From Bifidobacterium crudilactis (GTDB lineage Bacteria > Actinomycetota > Actinomycetes > Actinomycetales > Bifidobacteriaceae): a stretch of DNA of 64,000 nucleotides. The notes under the pieces were generated by a model, which worked only from the letters and a program-made list of their open reading frames with translations, ran no database searches and had not been told where the DNA came from. Shown piece after piece: positions 1 to 7,952 of this stretch. Each line of letters opens with the position of its first letter. Positions within the stretch are counted from its first letter, which is position 1. The DNA lies in the NCBI RefSeq assembly GCF_000738005.1, contig NZ_JHAL01000002.1, forward strand, positions 990,634 to 1,054,633, read 5' to 3'. Position numbers and translations under genes: made by a program.

Positions 1-64
1 CGGCATCCACGAATTCGTGAACATCAAGGTCATCGCCGAACCCGACATCGACGACGCGTTCTGA
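1..64 (+). CDS. 3' end of a truncated gene, unidentified
   Basis: The reading frame starting at base 2 gives a 20-residue acidic C-terminal tail ending in DIDDAF and a TGA at 62-64. It is followed by a strong hairpin at 97-142, as expected at the end of a transcription unit. The rest lies upstream of the window and the tail is too short to identify. A second frame is also open here, so the assignment rests on protein-like composition and the adjacent hairpin. Confidence 0.45.
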   Translation, partial: GIHEFVNIKVIAEPDIDDAF

Positions 65-96
65 GGCAGGCCATTCGACTCGCATATTATCTGCAG

Positions 97-142
97 ATTG
101 GCCCGGTTGAGCCCACTTCGAGGAAGGGCGAGCCGGGCCAAT
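97..142 (+). terminator. hairpin after the truncated first gene
   Basis: Perfect 10-bp inverted repeat: ATTGGCCCGG at 97-106 and CCGGGCCAAT at 133-142. The inner sequence also has a short GAGCCC/GGGCGA pairing. There is no clear T-run, so it may be a terminator without a canonical U-tract. It begins about 30 bp after the stop codon at 62-64. Confidence 0.5.
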
Positions 143-440
143 CGAAGCCACCGAACTGGAAACAGGTATTCAAGGACCACAATCGACCGGTTGTCCGCAA
201 ACCGTCTGGGACCCCATGTGTGAAATCGGGACAGCTCGCACAGAAGGATACGTTTTCAATAGCGTCGGCAGCATCCTGATATTTCCGGAGCCACTCAACC
301 GATAGTGGTCCGGTTTGCGAGGAGCCTCGGCTGTAGGCTCCTCATGGTCAATTTCCAACCTATAGCCGGCCAAGAGATCTGGCCGCCGCTCGTGGCTTTG
401 GTATGCTTTGACGTCTTCGTCCACAAGCACCGTTTGAAAA
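143..440. other. intergenic stretch without a recognised gene
   Basis: This lies between the first terminator and the ychF terminator. A minus-strand frame stays open across most of it down to about 170, but it runs through the ychF terminator and has no ribosome site or recognisable protein motif. I see no repeat, RNA gene or promoter I can support. Confidence 0.4.
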
Positions 441-486
441 TGACGACCGGCCCTGGACCTACCTTCGTAGGCTGAACCGGTCGTCA
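441..486 (-). terminator. rho-independent terminator of ychF
   Basis: Outer perfect 10-bp stem: TGACGACCGG at 441-450 with CCGGTCGTCA at 477-486. An inner hairpin CCTAC-CTTC-GTAGG lies at 458-471. Read on the minus strand the stem is followed by TTTTC, giving a short U-tract. It sits 12 bp after the ychF stop. Confidence 0.75.
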
Positions 487-497
487 CATTGACAAAC

Positions 498-1583
498 TCA
501 TACGTTGAAACGGAACTCGACGATGTCGCCGTCCTGCATGACGTATTCCTTGCCTTCAAGGCGAAGCTTGCCCTCTTCTTTGACCTTGGCATAGGAACCT
601 GCGGTGATGAGGTCGTCATAGGAGACGATTTCGGCTTTGATGAAGCCTTTTTCGAAATCGGTGTGAATCACGCCGGCGGCCTGCGGTGCGGTCCAACCCT
701 GATGAATCTGCCAGGCGCGGACCTCCTTCTCTCCTGCCGTGAGGAAGGTCTGAAGCCCGAGGATGTCGAATCCGACGCGGGCCAGCTGGTCGAGGCCGGA
801 TTCCTTCAGCCCTGCATCCGAGAGCATCTCCTTGGCATCGTCCTCATCGAGTTCGGTCAGATCGGCTTCGAACTGGGCGTTGAGGAAAATCGACGGCGCA
901 GGCGCCACAGAAGCGGACAGGCGCTGTTTCAGCTCGTCGTTCTGCAACTCGTCGTCATCGACGTTGAAGACATAGATGAAGGGCTTGGCGGTCAGCAGAT
1001 GCAGGTCATAGATGTCGTCTTTGTCAATCCTCTTGGCATTTGCGGCATGGTCTATGGTCTCCCCAGCCTCGAGAATCTCCTGGGCCTTCTTCACCGCATC
1101 CAGATACGCCGGTGTGATCTTCCGACCGCGCAGATCCTTCTCCAGACGGGGCAAAGCCGTCTCGATGGTCTGCAGGTCCGCCAAAATCAGCTCGGTGTCG
1201 ATGGTGTCGATGTCGTCCGAAGGATCGACCTTGCCGTTGACGTGCACGATGTCGTCGTCCTCGAAGGCCCTCACCACTTCGCAGATGGCATCCGCCTCGC
1301 GAATGTTGGCAAGGAACTTGTTGCCCAGACCCTCCCCCTCGGAAGCTCCCTTGACGATGCCCGCGATGTCGACGAAGGTCACCGTGGCCGGGATGATTTT
1401 CTGAGTGTGCACCAGCTCGGCCAGCGGGGCCAGACGCTTGTCCGGCAAAGGCACGATACCCGTATTCGGTTCGATGGTGGCGAAGGGGTAGTTCTCTGCA
1501 AGAACATTGTTTCGGGTCAATGCGTTGAACATGGTGGATTTGCCGACATTGGGCAAACCGACGATTCCTATGGTTAGTGACAT
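498..1583 (-). CDS. ychF: redox-regulated ATPase/GTPase YchF (Obg-like, OLA1 family)
   Basis: 361-residue cytoplasmic P-loop NTPase of the Obg/TRAFAC class. Family members bind ribosomes and often prefer ATP over GTP. The G1 motif GLPNVGKST is at residues 9-17, and a C-terminal TGS domain carries the run [10 protein letters not shown], typical of YchF. The family usually has 360-365 residues. I chose the ATG at 1581-1583 ([10 protein letters not shown]) because the family normally starts directly at the G domain; a longer in-frame start to 1622 adds 13 non-conserved residues. It appears to be a single-gene unit ending at the terminator at 441-486. Confidence 0.95.
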   Translation of the reverse strand: MSLTIGIVGLPNVGKSTMFNALTRNNVLAENYPFATIEPNTGIVPLPDKRLAPLAELVHTQKIIPATVTFVDIAGIVKGASEGEGLGNKFLANIREADAICEVVRAFEDDDIVHVNGKVDPSDDIDTIDTELILADLQTIETALPRLEKDLRGRKITPAYLDAVKKAQEILEAGETIDHAANAKRIDKDDIYDLHLLTAKPFIYVFNVDDDELQNDELKQRLSASVAPAPSIFLNAQFEADLTELDEDDAKEMLSDAGLKESGLDQLARVGFDILGLQTFLTAGEKEVRAWQIHQGWTAPQAAGVIHTDFEKGFIKAEIVSYDDLITAGSYAKVKEEGKLRLEGKEYVMQDGDIVEFRFNV

Positions 1584-1694
1584 GGTGTCCAGTCTATTGT
1601 CGAAGGAAGATAACTGCTTCAAAAGAATAGCAACGTTGCGAAAAAACGCTCGAAAGCTGTCCTGGTGATGCAGTCATCTCCGTAAATGCATGAA

Positions 1695-2492
1695 TTATGC
1701 TTCCACGGCGTCGATGGCGTCGATGACGGCACCTCTGAAAGCGTGCCGCTCAAGCTCCGCGACACCTTTGATTGTGGTGCCGCCGGGCGAGCAGACGGCA
1801 TCCTTCATGGCGGCGGGAATCGTGCCGCTTGCGATGTTCAAAGCACCGGTCCCCTGGACCATCTTCGCCGCAAGCCGGTAGGCCGAGGCTCGTGGCAAGC
1901 CATGCTTCACACCGGCATCGGCGAGCGCCTCGATGAACATCGCCGCATAGGCAGGGCCGCATCCGGCTATGGTGCCGCCGATAGAGAGCTGCGAGGATTC
2001 CACGGTTTCGATCAGCGCGATGTCATGGAACAAGTCGTGGAAGAGCTCACGCTGCTCGTCCGTAAGAGTGTCCGAGGATTCGGTGACCAGCACACCCTGG
2101 CCGACGGCAATCGGAGTGTTCGGGATGGTGCACACCACGTGGGCCTGTTCGGGCAGGAAGGCGGCGAATCGTTCCAGCGTGAACCCTGCCGCGATGGAAA
2201 CGACGAAAGTGGAATCATTCGCAAGTTCGCTTGCGATCGGCTTGCAGAGTTTTTCGACAAGATAGGGTTTCACGGCGACGATCACCACATCGGCCGCGGC
2301 GGCCACCTCGGCCGCGGAATGCAATGCTCTCGCGCCGATGGACTTCGTGGATTCCTGCAATTTCTCGAAATGGCCGGCACATGCGACTATCTGATTGCCT
2401 CTCACCACCCCGGCATCGACCAGACCTTGCGCGATGGCCTGCGCCATATTGCCGTATCCGATAAATCCGACTGTCAGACTGCTCAATTCCAT
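1695..2492 (-). CDS. proC: pyrroline-5-carboxylate reductase
   Basis: 265 residues. It reduces 1-pyrroline-5-carboxylate to L-proline with NAD(P)H, the last step of proline synthesis, in the cytoplasm. The N-terminal Rossmann motif GFIGYGNMA is at residues 9-17. The C-terminal helical dimerisation domain carries the family signature with SPGGTT followed by ELERHAFRGAV. The start at 2490-2492 is favoured by AAAGGA six bases upstream; longer in-frame starts lack this. The neighbouring proline iminopeptidase-type hydrolase on the same strand would release proline from peptides, so the two genes both feed proline pools, although a hairpin and about 160 bp separate them. Confidence 0.93.
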   Translation of the reverse strand: MELSSLTVGFIGYGNMAQAIAQGLVDAGVVRGNQIVACAGHFEKLQESTKSIGARALHSAAEVAAAADVVIVAVKPYLVEKLCKPIASELANDSTFVVSIAAGFTLERFAAFLPEQAHVVCTIPNTPIAVGQGVLVTESSDTLTDEQRELFHDLFHDIALIETVESSQLSIGGTIAGCGPAYAAMFIEALADAGVKHGLPRASAYRLAAKMVQGTGALNIASGTIPAAMKDAVCSPGGTTIKGVAELERHAFRGAVIDAIDAVEA

Positions 2493-2614
2493 ATCATGTC
2501 CTTTCATCCGCATCAATCTTGCCACGTTTGCAGGGTGGTGCAATGCCATGCCAACACCCCGTGAACCGCGCCGACCCCGCTGACTCTATCCAGCCACACT
2601 GTGCATATATGCGC

Positions 2615-2635
2615 AACCCGGCCGTGCGCCGGGTT
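2615..2635 (-). terminator. small hairpin after the iminopeptidase gene
   Basis: AACCCGG at 2615-2621 pairs perfectly with CCGGGTT at 2629-2635 around a 7-base loop, about 20 bp past the hydrolase stop codon. There is no U-tract. It is flanked by a small TGCATATATGC palindrome. It is probably a weak terminator between the hydrolase and proC. Confidence 0.4.
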
Positions 2636-2654
2636 CTCCCGCAGCGTACACGTA

Positions 2655-4085
2655 CTATCCTTTGGCCTGCGCGAATACGGCCTCCAGGTCTCCCCTGTCC
2701 CTGGCCTGGTCGAATAGCGTCCGAAATACCACGTCACCGTGCACACCATCGTGTTCGTAGCTGTTGGTGACCCACGCATGTGCATTGCCGACGCGCGACA
2801 GCGTATCCAGTTGCATGCCAGAATCCACATACATGTCGTCGTAGTACACCGCGGATTGCAAGGGCACGTCGTTCGCTGCCAAACGCTTTGCATCGTAGAT
2901 GCTGTTCCAATGAGACTCTTCCATCAGCACGTCGACGGCCGCCTTGAACGGCCGCAACTGGCGTTCCTGCTCGAACATCCACGGGAAGATGGCCTCTCCG
3001 GTGAAGAGCAGAGGACGACGGTCACTGCCGAATTCGGGCAGTTCGTCACGAACGCGCTGTGCGGCCCATCGCAGGGGTTCGATGTCGCCATCCGCATAGA
3101 TAAACTCCTGCAACGGCCAGTAGAGGGACTTGGTTGACGTGCGAGTCATGACGGCGTTGAGAAAATCATCGCTCAGACGTATGCCGCTTCCACTGTGTGA
3201 AGCGGCACTGTGCGAAACAGCACTGTGTGAAGCAGCAGGGTGTGAAGCAGCAGGGTCTGAAGCTCCGTAAAGCGAACCATCCCCGTTGCTGAACGCGGTG
3301 TCGAACAGCCAATGCATGCGCTCGAAACTCGGCTTCATGCCGAAGTCGCTTCCCAATGTCTGCAGACGCTCCGGGGTTAGGGCATCGCCGTTCTCCAATG
3401 ACACTTTCTGCGTGTTCAGCAGTTCGACCACCGTTGACACCCGTTCGACGTCCTGCGGGTATCGCGCATAATATTGCCGTGTTTTGGCCTGCATCCTTGG
3501 GAAGGTATGCCGATACACCTCAACGGCATCTGCCGGGATATGAGGAATGCCGCCTGTGGTGAATGCCGTGGCGACGCCTTCGGGGAACATCGACAGGTAA
3601 CTCATCGTGAGGAACCCGCCGTAGCTCTGCCCGAGCGTCACCCAGGCGCGGTTGCCGAATGAGGTTCTGCGCAGATGCTCGAAGTCTCTGACAATCGAAT
3701 CTGCCAGGAAATGCTTGAGAAATGCCGCGGCCTGCCTTGGGTCGCCGAAAGCCGTCATCGTGCTCGCGTCGAGATGCTCCGAGCGGCCCGTGCCACGCTG
3801 GTCCGGAAGCACAATGCGAAAGTGCCTGAGTGCTTCGTCAATCCAACCGTCGCTATGCGTATCCAAAGGCCTCGGCCCCGCACCGCCGGGACCGCCCTGA
3901 AGAAACAGCAGGACCGGAAGGTCCTGGTTCACACGCTCGGGCGCACACAGCACTCTGTAGAACAGACTGATGGCCTTGCCTTCGAAACCTTGTCCCGGTG
4001 TGTTCCCGTTCCAGTCAAGCGGCACCTTGCACGAGTGGTCCTCGACATACATGCCGGGAATATAGTAGCTGGCCAGTTTCGTCAT
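2655..4085 (-). CDS. pip: proline iminopeptidase-type alpha/beta hydrolase (peptidase S33)
   Basis: 476 residues, cytoplasmic (no signal peptide). Family S33 enzymes release N-terminal proline from peptides. Visible motifs are the oxyanion-hole QGGPGG at 63-68, DQRGTGRS at 95-102 and the nucleophile elbow GQSYGG at 152-157 with Ser154 as the catalytic residue. The C-terminal half has the cap and the later Asp/His region (WVTNSYEHDGVHGD, His probably catalytic). The cap contains an odd low-complexity insert of repeated AASHS-type pentapeptides (about residues 274-298) encoded by 15-bp tandem repeats. It is divergently oriented from the histidine kinase gene. Substrate specificity within S33 is inferred, not proven. 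Confidence 0.85.
   Translation of the reverse strand: MTKLASYYIPGMYVEDHSCKVPLDWNGNTPGQGFEGKAISLFYRVLCAPERVNQDLPVLLFLQGGPGGAGPRPLDTHSDGWIDEALRHFRIVLPDQRGTGRSEHLDASTMTAFGDPRQAAAFLKHFLADSIVRDFEHLRRTSFGNRAWVTLGQSYGGFLTMSYLSMFPEGVATAFTTGGIPHIPADAVEVYRHTFPRMQAKTRQYYARYPQDVERVSTVVELLNTQKVSLENGDALTPERLQTLGSDFGMKPSFERMHWLFDTAFSNGDGSLYGASDPAASHPAASHSAVSHSAASHSGSGIRLSDDFLNAVMTRTSTKSLYWPLQEFIYADGDIEPLRWAAQRVRDELPEFGSDRRPLLFTGEAIFPWMFEQERQLRPFKAAVDVLMEESHWNSIYDAKRLAANDVPLQSAVYYDDMYVDSGMQLDTLSRVGNAHAWVTNSYEHDGVHGDVVFRTLFDQARDRGDLEAVFAQAKG
3191..3265 (-). repeat. five 15-bp tandem repeats inside the iminopeptidase gene
   Basis: Five in-frame 15-bp units with consensus CACTGTGTGAAGCAG (plus strand) occupy 3191-3265 and encode Ala/Ser/His-rich pentapeptides in the hydrolase. 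Units differ by one to three bases. Because each unit is 15 bp, gain or loss keeps the reading frame, so copy number could vary between strains. Confidence 0.85.
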
Positions 4086-4267
4086 CCATCAACCTTTCTG
4101 CGCAGCGTCTGCGCACGACGGCGATTCGGCATACCACTGCCAACGAGTCGAATCAGCGCCGAACATCATTCATCATCCGAATCCAGTGTATGCCGATGCA
4201 CAAGGAATTCTCGGAATCATCCTTGGGAAGCACGCGCCACGCCACCGGCAGGCGTTACCCTCGAATC

Positions 4268-6886
4268 ATGGGTCTTATGGAACGCGTCGTGGGATGGATG
4301 GACAGGCATACCGTCATCGTGGACCTGCTGCTGTTTCTTCCGCTGTGCGTTCTGACGGGAATGGTGATCGTCAGCACCGAAAACGCGCAAGGCCTGCTGT
4401 TCAGCGTTTCCGACATCGGTCAGGTCATATGGTCGCAGATATATATCCTTCCCCTCGCCATGAGACGTCGATACCCGCAGATCGCCGCCCTGACCTTCGT
4501 GGGGCTGTGCATGCTGCACATGATATTCGGCCCTTCCATCATGCTCACCGACGTGGTTGCTCTGGTGATGCTGTATTCGGTCATTGTGTACGGCGACCCC
4601 CGCAACACCCGGGCCTTCATCGCATTGTCCTTCATGATGTCGCTGATTGCCACGGCCGTCATCACATCGAGCTACACCATCGGACCGTTGTTCTCTGATG
4701 CCGCGAACACCACCGGATGGCTGGGATATGACTCCTGCCCGAGCAACAGCCCCGACCTTGTGCCATGGCCCTGCATCAGGGACGTCTCCACAAATGCGAC
4801 AGCCGTATTGCTTCTCTTCCTCATATGCCTGGTCGCGGTCATCATCATGGCTTTCTGGCAGAGGGCACGCCTGTACACCATCCGGATGATGCAGGAACGA
4901 AACGCCTCTCTCGAAGCGAGACAACGCGAGGAGGCACGCATTGCAGCCCTCGCGGAGCGACGGCGCATTGCCAGAGACATGCACGATGTCGTGGCGCACA
5001 CCTTATCCACGATTATCGTGCAATCCGATGCAGGGCGATACGCGGGTTCCCATGACCTCGGCATAGCCCGTTCGACGATGCAGACAATCGACCGTGAAAG
5101 CGATGCCGCCCTGCGGAACATGCGCCAGCTGCTGGGCATCTTCGAGGATTCTCCGGCCGATATTCCGCGAATGACCGGCGGGCATGCGACGACGCCACTT
5201 CCCGAAGCGACACCGCTCAGGTCGAATCGCGGTGCATTCCCGCAGGGTACTGACGATTCGACGCCACGCAAGCACATCGGCAGCGCCGCTTCCGCCATCG
5301 TGGTTCAGAGTGGTGAGACTGCCGAGCTGGGCTTCGAGACGATTGACGAGCTGATTCGCGAACATGATTCACTGCCCGGAAACCACAGGATTGTTCATCG
5401 CATAGACGGCACTCCCCGAATCGATGCCTTGAGTCCGGCAGCGTCCACGGCCGCATATCGCATGGTCCAGGAATCATTCAGCAACATCAACAAATATGCC
5501 GGAGACGATGTTCAGGTGCTCCTTCGGGAACGCTGGTCGAATTCCGGGTTGCACATCAGCATCCAGGACAATGGTCTGGGCATGGGTTCCACACAGGACG
5601 GGCACCAACCTGGTTTCGGCCTGCTGGGAATGAAGGAACGTGTGGAGGCCCTGGGTGGCCGCGTCCAGGCGGGACCCATGCCGCAGGGCGGATTCCTCGT
5701 GGAGGCCGAGCTGCCGCTGAGCCATGCCAGTCACCAGGAAACATCCGGCGCGGAGGACTCTCATAATCCAGGGCTGAAGGAACGCATCACCGAATTCTTT
5801 CATCATCTGCGTTCCAAACCCTTCGAGCAGGCATCCTCCGCATCAGGCAAGCGCTTCAACCTGATAGAACGTCTGTCGCAATGGAGCGAACGCCACTACA
5901 CGCTGATAGACACCCTGATCATGGCGGTCATCATCGTTCTGGGCATTTGGAGCCAGGCGTTATGGAGCGGACTCGTGACCTTTTCGGATATATTGCCGAT
6001 TACCGAAAAGACGGCTCCGGTCGGTGCGGCCTTCGTCATCTTCGCCTTGGTCGCGCCGCTGTGTTTTCGCCGCCGTTTCCCCCAGACGACCGCAGGCATC
6101 GTGGTCGTGGCGTGCGTCCTGCAACTGCTGTGCGTTCCTGATGTCTACCTGGTCAACATTCTGGCCCTCCTGTACCTTCATGCGGTGATTCTGCTGGGTC
6201 CGTCCTCACGTATCCGCTGGACCATCATCACGACCTTCGCGATGTGCGTCCTTCTTGGGGTAAAGCTCTTCGTCGCCGAGTTCTGGGGCTATCCGACACT
6301 GCTCCTGGCAATGTTCAAATCTCCGCTGGTGAACAGCTCCAGCACGGATTCCCTCTCCACGTCACTCACAGCGTCCGTGGTCATCGGTCTGGGCACCTTG
6401 GCTCTGTGCAGCGCCACAACCGCATCAGCCTTGTGGACGAGGACCAAGGGCAACAACGCCCTGGTACTGAGAGAACGCGAAGAGGCCCTCCGCGACGAAG
6501 AGGAGCAGCAACGCCGTCTGGCGGCCAGCGTAGAACGGGACCGCATCGGCAATGCCATCCAACACGAAGTCACCAGCACGCTGCAGGCAGTCAGACGAAA
6601 GGCGATTGACGGACTCGACAATCTCGATACGATTACCGACACGAGTCAGAAGGAAGTCGCGCAAAACGTGCAGGACTCTTTCGCGGCAATTGGCAAGGAA
6701 GGCAGACTCGCTCTGGCCCATATGCGCCGTCTGCTGCGCATATTGCGGGAGTCGAAAAGCGATGCCGGCGGCGAGACAACCTCCGGGACTCCTCAGGACG
6801 GCATGGATCTCGCACCCGCACCCACTCTGGAAGAACAGCTTAAACACCTTGCCCGAGTGACTTCATCGGATTCCGGCACCAGGTAA
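4268..6886 (+). CDS. double-length NarL-type sensor histidine kinase with a degenerate second half
   Basis: About 872 residues. First half: several membrane segments (about 4310-4880), then a HisKA_3 dimerisation/phosphoacceptor motif with ERRRIARDMHD (histidine at about 4981) and an ATPase domain with an N-box (ESFSNINKYAG) and G-boxes (DNGLGMG, GFGLLGMKERV). Second half: another membrane block (about 5910-6440), a charged coiled coil and a HisKA_3-like helix (ERDRIGNAIQHEV), but the protein ends with no second ATPase domain. It thus looks like an internal duplication whose second copy kept the sensor and dimerisation parts only. The start is uncertain: ATG 4268 is chosen near the first membrane segment, and 4190 and 4277 are alternatives without clear ribosome sites. 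It is followed by its probable response regulator. Confidence 0.85.
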   Translation: MGLMERVVGWMDRHTVIVDLLLFLPLCVLTGMVIVSTENAQGLLFSVSDIGQVIWSQIYILPLAMRRRYPQIAALTFVGLCMLHMIFGPSIMLTDVVALVMLYSVIVYGDPRNTRAFIALSFMMSLIATAVITSSYTIGPLFSDAANTTGWLGYDSCPSNSPDLVPWPCIRDVSTNATAVLLLFLICLVAVIIMAFWQRARLYTIRMMQERNASLEARQREEARIAALAERRRIARDMHDVVAHTLSTIIVQSDAGRYAGSHDLGIARSTMQTIDRESDAALRNMRQLLGIFEDSPADIPRMTGGHATTPLPEATPLRSNRGAFPQGTDDSTPRKHIGSAASAIVVQSGETAELGFETIDELIREHDSLPGNHRIVHRIDGTPRIDALSPAASTAAYRMVQESFSNINKYAGDDVQVLLRERWSNSGLHISIQDNGLGMGSTQDGHQPGFGLLGMKERVEALGGRVQAGPMPQGGFLVEAELPLSHASHQETSGAEDSHNPGLKERITEFFHHLRSKPFEQASSASGKRFNLIERLSQWSERHYTLIDTLIMAVIIVLGIWSQALWSGLVTFSDILPITEKTAPVGAAFVIFALVAPLCFRRRFPQTTAGIVVVACVLQLLCVPDVYLVNILALLYLHAVILLGPSSRIRWTIITTFAMCVLLGVKLFVAEFWGYPTLLLAMFKSPLVNSSSTDSLSTSLTASVVIGLGTLALCSATTASALWTRTKGNNALVLREREEALRDEEEQQRRLAASVERDRIGNAIQHEVTSTLQAVRRKAIDGLDNLDTITDTSQKEVAQNVQDSFAAIGKEGRLALAHMRRLLRILRESKSDAGGETTSGTPQDGMDLAPAPTLEEQLKHLARVTSSDSGTR

Positions 6887-7026
6887 TCCTGTGTCGTGTA
6901 CGCGCGGATTGCGTAGAACGATGATTTCCCAGGACGAATATTCAGTAGAATGAGCATGCTCGCACATGACCGTACGGTGGTATCAGCTTGACGGTGGCGA
7001 CCGTGCGCAGCAGGAGAAGAGGGAAC

Positions 7027-7791
7027 ATGATGGAGCACGAAGACCAGGTCATCACCGTGGTTATCGCCGATGACCAGGAATTGGTCCGTGCGGGTTTCTC
7101 CCTGGTCATCGGTTCGCAGCACGATATGCGCGTTGTAGGACAGGCTGCCGACGGCCGGGAAGCTCTGTCCTTGGCGGAAAGTCTTCATCCCGACGTGGTG
7201 CTGATGGATGTCCGCATGCCGCTTATGGATGGCATCGAGGCGACCCGTCGCATCACCGAGTCGGGTTCCGCCACATCCCAAGACGGCGCTCCGGAGATTA
7301 CCAGAGTGGTGATACTGACCACTTTTGACCTCGATGAATACGTGATGGCCGCCATCAATGCCGGAGCTTCGGGATTTCTGCTCAAGGACACCGAACCCGA
7401 GACGCTGTTGGCATCCATACGAACAGTCAAACAGGGCAACGCCATCATCGCTCCGTCCGCCACGCGTCGACTGATAGAAAACATGCTTCAGGAGGAAGCG
7501 CAGCTGGCTGCCGACCGCAACACCGCACAGGAAAGCGGCCCATCCGGCCCGTCGCATGAGACCGACAGGAATTCCGGGGAATACATCGACCCGGAATTGG
7601 CCGAGCTCACCCAGCGTGAACGCGAGGTGCTCATCGAGATAGCCCACGGTCTGAGCAATCAGGAAATCGCCGACCTGCTGTTCATCAGCCTGCCGACCGT
7701 CAAAACGCACGTCGCCCATATCCTGCAAAAAATCAACGCCCGGGACCGGGTGCAGGCGGTGGTATTCGCGTACGAGAATCACCTCGTCTAA
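7027..7791 (+). CDS. NarL/FixJ-family response regulator
   Basis: 254 residues. The N-terminal receiver domain has acidic residues D15/D16 and the phosphoacceptor D61 in VVLMDVRMP; the Lys of FLLKD is also present. The C-terminal LuxR-type helix-turn-helix has LTQREREVLIEIAHGLSNQEIA and a recognition helix around SLPTVKTHVAHILQK. It follows the fused histidine kinase by 140 bp and is its likely partner, since HisKA_3 kinases pair with NarL-type regulators. Start: ATG 7027 (or the adjacent ATG 7030) after AGGAGAAGAGGGAAC. It converges on the ABC exporter genes, which are plausible targets by proximity only. Confidence 0.92.
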   Translation: MMEHEDQVITVVIADDQELVRAGFSLVIGSQHDMRVVGQAADGREALSLAESLHPDVVLMDVRMPLMDGIEATRRITESGSATSQDGAPEITRVVILTTFDLDEYVMAAINAGASGFLLKDTEPETLLASIRTVKQGNAIIAPSATRRLIENMLQEEAQLAADRNTAQESGPSGPSHETDRNSGEYIDPELAELTQREREVLIEIAHGLSNQEIADLLFISLPTVKTHVAHILQKINARDRVQAVVFAYENHLV

Positions 7792-7833
7792 ACCGTCCGT
7801 CGCATATTGGCGTGCAAAAGGGCCACCGAATAC

Positions 7834-7904
7834 GATAACTGCACTAAAAGGACAGCTTTTCGCAACAATTTCTCGGGAAAAGCTGTCCTTTTAGTGCAGT
7901 TATC
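7834..7904. repeat. family 1 palindromic repeat, copy 1
   Basis: A perfect 27-bp inverted repeat: the left arm at 7834-7860 starts GATAACTGCACTAAAAGGAC and the right arm at 7878-7904 ends TTTTAGTGCAGTTATC, with a 17-base loop containing AATTTCTCGG. It lies between the convergent response regulator and ABC permease genes, where it could act as a bidirectional terminator. Five related copies occur elsewhere in the window. Confidence 0.95.
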
Positions 7905-7952
7905 ATCTCAACATCTGCAGATGAGCTCCCACAACGATGCACACACTCGCAT

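Noticed and set aside
170-619. 149-residue minus-strand frame after ychF
   Set aside because: It overlaps the ychF 3' end and its terminator, has no ribosome site and matches no family.
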